Assembly: GCA_007844125.1 (NCBI GenBank)
Contig: CM017561.1
Location: forward strand, 56,981,774 to 57,045,773
Origin: Sinonovacula constricta
Lineage: Eukaryota; Mollusca; Bivalvia; Cardiida; Solecurtidae
DNA length: 64,000 nt
Reading direction: 5' to 3'
Shown here: one piece after another, positions 50,801-56,800 of the stretch
How positions within the stretch are numbered: position 1 is the stretch's first letter
Layout of the letters: each line of letters begins with the position of its first letter
Notes under the pieces: generated by a model
Seen by the model: only the letters and a program-made list of their open reading frames with translations
Database searches by the model: none
Told to the model about the DNA's origin: nothing
Made by a program: the position numbers and the translations under genes

Positions 50801-53800
50801 TAACTTTTTGGCTAGGAACCAGTAGCATTTTACTTAGCATGCAACCATTCTTTAAATACTAAATATGACTCATGAAATATTAAATATGCACTTACAGGTT
50901 AGCACTTACACGGTATTTAAAAGACTTGGGGAAAATGACACAGGTTTTCATTTTCATTCTGCCCTTCCAAAAAAGCAGGACTGTTATTCATAAAATTTAT
51001 GGATGTGGTTCTAAAATGAAACTTGTGTCTTTGCCAATGCAAAGAATAAAAAAACACAGTCATATATAAATTGTTATACTCTTGAGTACATGGTTTGATG
51101 GTCAATTTGAGACATGCATACAATGCAGTTTTCATTAAAACTCTGTATGAAAAAACTGAAGCTTTTTTTTTTAATATGCAGGCCAATCACATTGGTTCAC
51201 TATTTATTGCAGTTTATCAGACAAATTGATGAACAAGTGTGCGACATAGTAACAGTAACTTTGTGGGCGGGGACTTATCTTGTTGCTACGGATCTGTTTA
51301 CATGGGTAGGGTTTGTAAAGAAGGAAAATACCTCCTTTTTCATGTAACTATTAGATAGTAAATACTTAATAAATCCTTTGATGTTGAGATGTGATAATTG
51401 CCTTTTAAGATGAGATGAGACTTCCTAGCAAATGTATTTTTTCAGATTCAAATATGATAACACTTTATAGGTAGATTTTAATTGAACAATTTATGATTTT
51501 CTTGAAGACATGATTTTCACATCATGCAATAAACCTAACATGCAAAAAAGAAAACTGCATGTGCGTAAATGAAACATTCCTTTGATCACTTGCTTTAAAA
51601 TGTTTCATCAGAATTGCAGCATGATTTTATTTAATATATTTAAACACAATTTATAGAAGTACATAAACATGTTAATAAATAAATATCAAACTACTGGGTG
51701 CAAACACAGTTTGTGCAACTAGAAAACATCAAAATATTTTACAAAAAAATTAACAATTCTTTTCTTTTTTTTTATAAACATTATTCTTTAAATTTTCAAA
51801 ATATATATTTCAGTTTTAAAAGTGAATCATAGGGAATTTAATATGCCGCCTATCTCAAGCTCAAACACAGAAGCCTGTGCTAACTGGGCAAATGCTCTAC
51901 CAGTTAAATTAAAAGGCATGCCTATTAATTTTTTCCCTATCATATTAGTACACAAAATCTTTGAAACTTTAAATTTATCTATGAATGCATCAAAATGTCA
52001 TTTCAAGATTTGATGAAAATGTCCATCAAATAAGCTTTTATGTCAGTTCTGTTTTTGTTAATTTCAAATGTGTTTTCTTAATTGGTATGGTTTTCAGGAT
52101 CACAAGCAGCAAGCATGAATATTGTATAATTTAATAACTCCCTTACCACTGTTTTACATGAATTTACATGATTTACATAAATTTCATTTTGTAGGCCAAA
52201 GCAAACATCTGTGTGATCCTGATATCAGAGATAGTCTGGGAGAAGTATAGATTTGGCACAGGATTCTGTGAACCCTTCGTCATCCATTTCCCAGACTACT
52301 CTAAAGGTAAGTTGACTTAATTTACACACTGGACCTGGAAGCACAATTGACAGAGCATCAGCTTCAGGTACAGGAGGTCCCAGGTTCGATCCTGGTCTGC
52401 GACTTTATCTACTTTAAATGGATACCATCTCCAGATAACTGAAATACTGCTGGGATGATTAACTCAATTAACAAACAAGCAAACTTGATTTACAATAACA
52501 CCTGAATATTTGTAACTGTTATGATCTGAGAAAAGCCATACTTGCTCTTAGGAGAGATCATAATTAGTGCAAAGCGATTCAAAACAAAGTATATAGTACA
52601 GAAGACTGGCCAAAACAATAGCACTTGTCCCATCCTTGGGCTTGGCCTTAATCTAAATAAACTGATGAGTTCTGGAGAAGGCGCCTGTGGTTTGTAACTC
52701 TTCTGACTGCTTAGCCTCTCACGGCATGGGTTCCAAGGGCAAAGAACTTAATGTGGGGAGGTCTTCCAGCTGACCTGCGGTGCGTCGGTGGTTCTACTCA
52801 GACATTTGTCTTGGATCTTCCTCCACCAAAAAGCTGGGTGTCGCTATAGTGATCATAATTGGTCGCTGCAATGTATTCGAAATTGATGAGTTCAGGTTAA
52901 AATCTGTTAAAATGATAGGGTCTGTTGAAAGATGTTTGTAAACATTGTTCCAGTCGCAATCTGTCATGTGACTACATAACACATGCATGTAAGTTGTCAC
53001 AAAAATCAATGACAAATTCAGTGAGCATTGGATTGCTATACAAAATTTTCCCAGTTCAAATCATACAAAAACTGACCCATTGTTGTTTGTCTATGGCATT
53101 TTGACATTTTCATCTTTTTAATTGGCCAACATAAGTTTTGTGGGACTTTTGAATATCGTGTCTGCAAAGGTTAGCATGGCTTGAATTTAAATCATTGAAC
53201 TCCCCCCTTTTATTGGCTTTAGAAACCATTTAGTAATGTGTCTCCCAGATACTGATAAAATGTCTTTAGTGTCTCATATAAGGGCATGGTATAAATGTGA
53301 AAGCTGTGCTATATCTGCCAAAGGTGCTGTCTGTATAAAAGAGAATAAAAATCTTGCTCTTTTATTGCATTGGTCATGTTGTATATGCATACATACAGGC
53401 ATGCATGTATACATACATTGCATTACATGAATTACATTACATACATAAATTATCTACCTACATACATATTATATAAATACATTACTACTCTTCCTGCCCT
53501 GGTAGCGCAATCGTTAGAGTGTCGGCTCTAGGTACAAGAGGCCCCGGGTTTGATCCCGGGCCGCAACATACCAAAGTCTTTAAAAAATGGTAGTGGTATA
53601 GCTCCCTTGTTAAGGCTTAATTAAATATAAGGGTAGTTCCACAACTTGTTGGCCTGGTGTTAGGATTATGTGATTGGATGTGGTATCATGCCAGATGTTC
53701 ACTGCATGCTAAACACAGTAAAGGCAGCACTCTATCTGTTTAAAGTGGACTCTTTTCCAGAGAACTGATTTTTATACTGTTGGTAGGATGATAAAACTCA

Positions 53801-56800
53801 ATAAACAAAAGTTACTTCCTGCTATATCATTTTAAATTTATAATTATGTTAAAGGTTTGGTTTATATGTTCAGCTTAAATATGCAAATTATTTCATTTTC
53901 ATTTTATATTTTAGAGATGGCTCTCAAGCTTCCTTGAGTGTTGTGTAGAAGTATATTCATAAAATATTGTGTCAGAAGAAGGTTAACATGCAAAGATTCA
54001 TCTTTCATGTTTCTTGGAAATATTAAAATATTATTATAATTAGGGATGAAATGGCCCATTGGCTTTTTTGGAATGATGCAAGGGCTCTGGTACGCAATAT
54101 ATTTTGGTACATTAACTTTCAACAATAATCTTTTATGTAAACTAGCAGATACTGATATTTCTTTGCTCAAACCACTCTTGTTTTTTGCATATATTTTTGC
54201 AATATTAAATATATTGCATATATTTATGACAAGCACTATTTTTCTACGGTTCCCAGAAATCTCTTTGTTGTAAGCGGTGCTATATCACCATGGCAACCAA
54301 TGCTATTTTACTGTAGCAACTTACCCTTAGCTTGCTTAACACATATTTTTACAACTTTGGTAAAAAGTGTATTTCTGGATTAGCCCTGCATGGCACTATC
54401 TGCTCAGAATCAGCACTGTTTGCTGCTTAATTTCAAACAATATGTTTAAACTTCTTTCATGTTGATGTAAGAAAATGGCTAAAAGGTAAAGTCTGGGTTA
54501 GTAACAACTGCAACAAGCTAAGGGTTTCTTTCTTTATAGTAAACACACTGTATCTCCATGGTAATAAAAACTAAATTTCTATGGTAATTTGTACTGCCTC
54601 CCTGCTACAGATGAGATGATAGAGATTATGGTGAGGGACTGCCCTGCAGACTACTCAGAAGGATTCTACTCCCTGTATGTGAACCTTGTCCTCAGCATTT
54701 TTCATTACGCGTGCAAAGACCTCAAGGAATTGAGACATCTGGTGAGTGCACTAAGAGGATTTTCTTTTTCACTTTAAACACTAAAATACCTACTTGCTAT
54801 TATTGGGAAGTGTAGCAATTATTTGTGGTGAGAGATTGATCATAATCACTGTGAGAAATCGAACATAATCAACTGTAGTTGAAATTAAAAATGCCCACAG
54901 ATATGCTGGAAGAGCACCTTGGCTGAAATGTATTGTCATAATAAGGGTATTCTGATAAAGGGTGTAGAATCTAAAAAATTTCTATCATGCCCTTGAAGGG
55001 GTGCATGTAAAAGTGTCAATTTCTGTCGGTAAATCAGTCCTTATCTTAGGCAAAACTTCTGTATTATATAGTACTTCATTCACACTTCATTATCTTGCAC
55101 AAATACATGTAGGTGTATCATGCATACATCAGCCAGCACATTTTTCAAGGTCGTATATAATCTCTGTCGGTATATCAGACCATTTCCATCCAAAATTTCT
55201 GTTTTATAAACAGTACGTCAATCACACTTCATTATCTTCCACAAATACATGTAGGTGTGTCATGCATACATCGTCGAGCACATTTTTCAAGGTCGTATTT
55301 AATCTCTGTTGGTATATCAATCAATATCTCAGGCAAAACTTCTGCATTATATACAGTACGTCAATCACACTTCATTATCTTGCACAAATACATGTAGGTG
55401 TGTCATGCATACATCGGCCAGCACATTTCACAAGGTCGTATTTAATCTGTTGGTATATCAGTCCATATCTGGTATATCAGTCCGTATCTGGTTTATCAGT
55501 CCATATCTGAGGCAAAATTTCTGTTTAATATACAGAACTTAAATCACACTTCATTATCTTACACAAATACGTGTAGGTGTGTCATGCATACATTGGCAAG
55601 CCCATTTCTCAAGGTCGTATTTAAGGTATTTACATCTTTAGGGACATATTCAGGTGACATTCCTCGAGTAAGATATAATAAAACATTTTTGTAAATGATG
55701 AGGCAAGTTTTAAATTTTTGAGCCATTCCAAACAATGAAAACTGTTGACTGTTTTCAGGTGACCTTGAACTTTGCAAAGTATGTTCAGCCAATCAAGTCA
55801 GGAGAAGGTAAGATAAGTGGTAATACTGTCAAAATTCATTTTAAAAGTCTTCTCAAGTTTTCTAATAAAAAGTTTCTTCTTTTCATAAGCAAAGGAAGCT
55901 TAGAATAAGACTCAAGAGATGAGATCTTTTGGAGTTAACTTTTTTTAAGGAAAAGGTTGCCCAGTCTTCATTGCTGGTCTTGGAGTTTCACAGAAAATTG
56001 ACAACACATTCCTTATTTTTTAAGTCCTTTTAACTTTTGCACAACAAAACCCAACTAATTATCATGTTAATTTATAATATATATATATATGTATACTATA
56101 TTTTTTTCACTTAAAATCTGCTAAAACCTTAAATCTTAAAATGACCACACAAACTCCACTGCAGGAAAAACTGACAGCAATATAATATGCTGATGAACAC
56201 TGAAAAAAAAAAAAAAGTTATTGTATGTTTTTGTAGCAACTGTAGCTGACACAAAGAAACTATGGAAGAATATTGAACCCCATCTGAAGAAGGCTTTACA
56301 GACTCTATACCTACGTGAGGTTTCTTCATCACAATGGGAGAAATATCAGGAACAGTTGGAGCAGACAGAAAATGTCACTTTAGAAGGTGGGTTGAAATGA
56401 GAGACATTAGTGATTAGTCTCCCCTGAATAATCCCTTAATGCAAGTAGGTCTTTCATTTGTTTTACTTGGTTTTTAAGGTTGTGCTCTTTGGAGAGTATG
56501 TTGACCTTCTCTGCCTTTTTTGTGATATGCAGGTTACCCATTATCAACACACACTTCCGTTTTCTTTTTTAAATAACAAATCTCTATAGGTATGTAAATG
56601 AATTTTAAGCTTATATTTTCGCTATAGTTAGCAATTTCACAATTTGTTATTGCAATGTCTACAAAGGAACTGGCAATAAAGTCCAAAAATTTCAACTAAA
56701 GGACCTAACTACTGTTTGGAAAACCTCGTATATTATCTAACAAGGGAGACAATTTCCATTTCACCAATGCACCCCATTATTTAAAAAATATGTAAAATTT

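Noticed and set aside
53496..53570. tRNA gene at SINE-A heads (also SINE-B and SINE-C heads)
   Set aside because: A- and B-box-like motifs are present but the cloverleaf arms are not maintained, and each head is fused to a SINE body.
55001..55510. 169-codon plus-strand frame
   Set aside because: Read-through of the roughly 142-bp array in ORC5 intron 6, with no recognisable domain.
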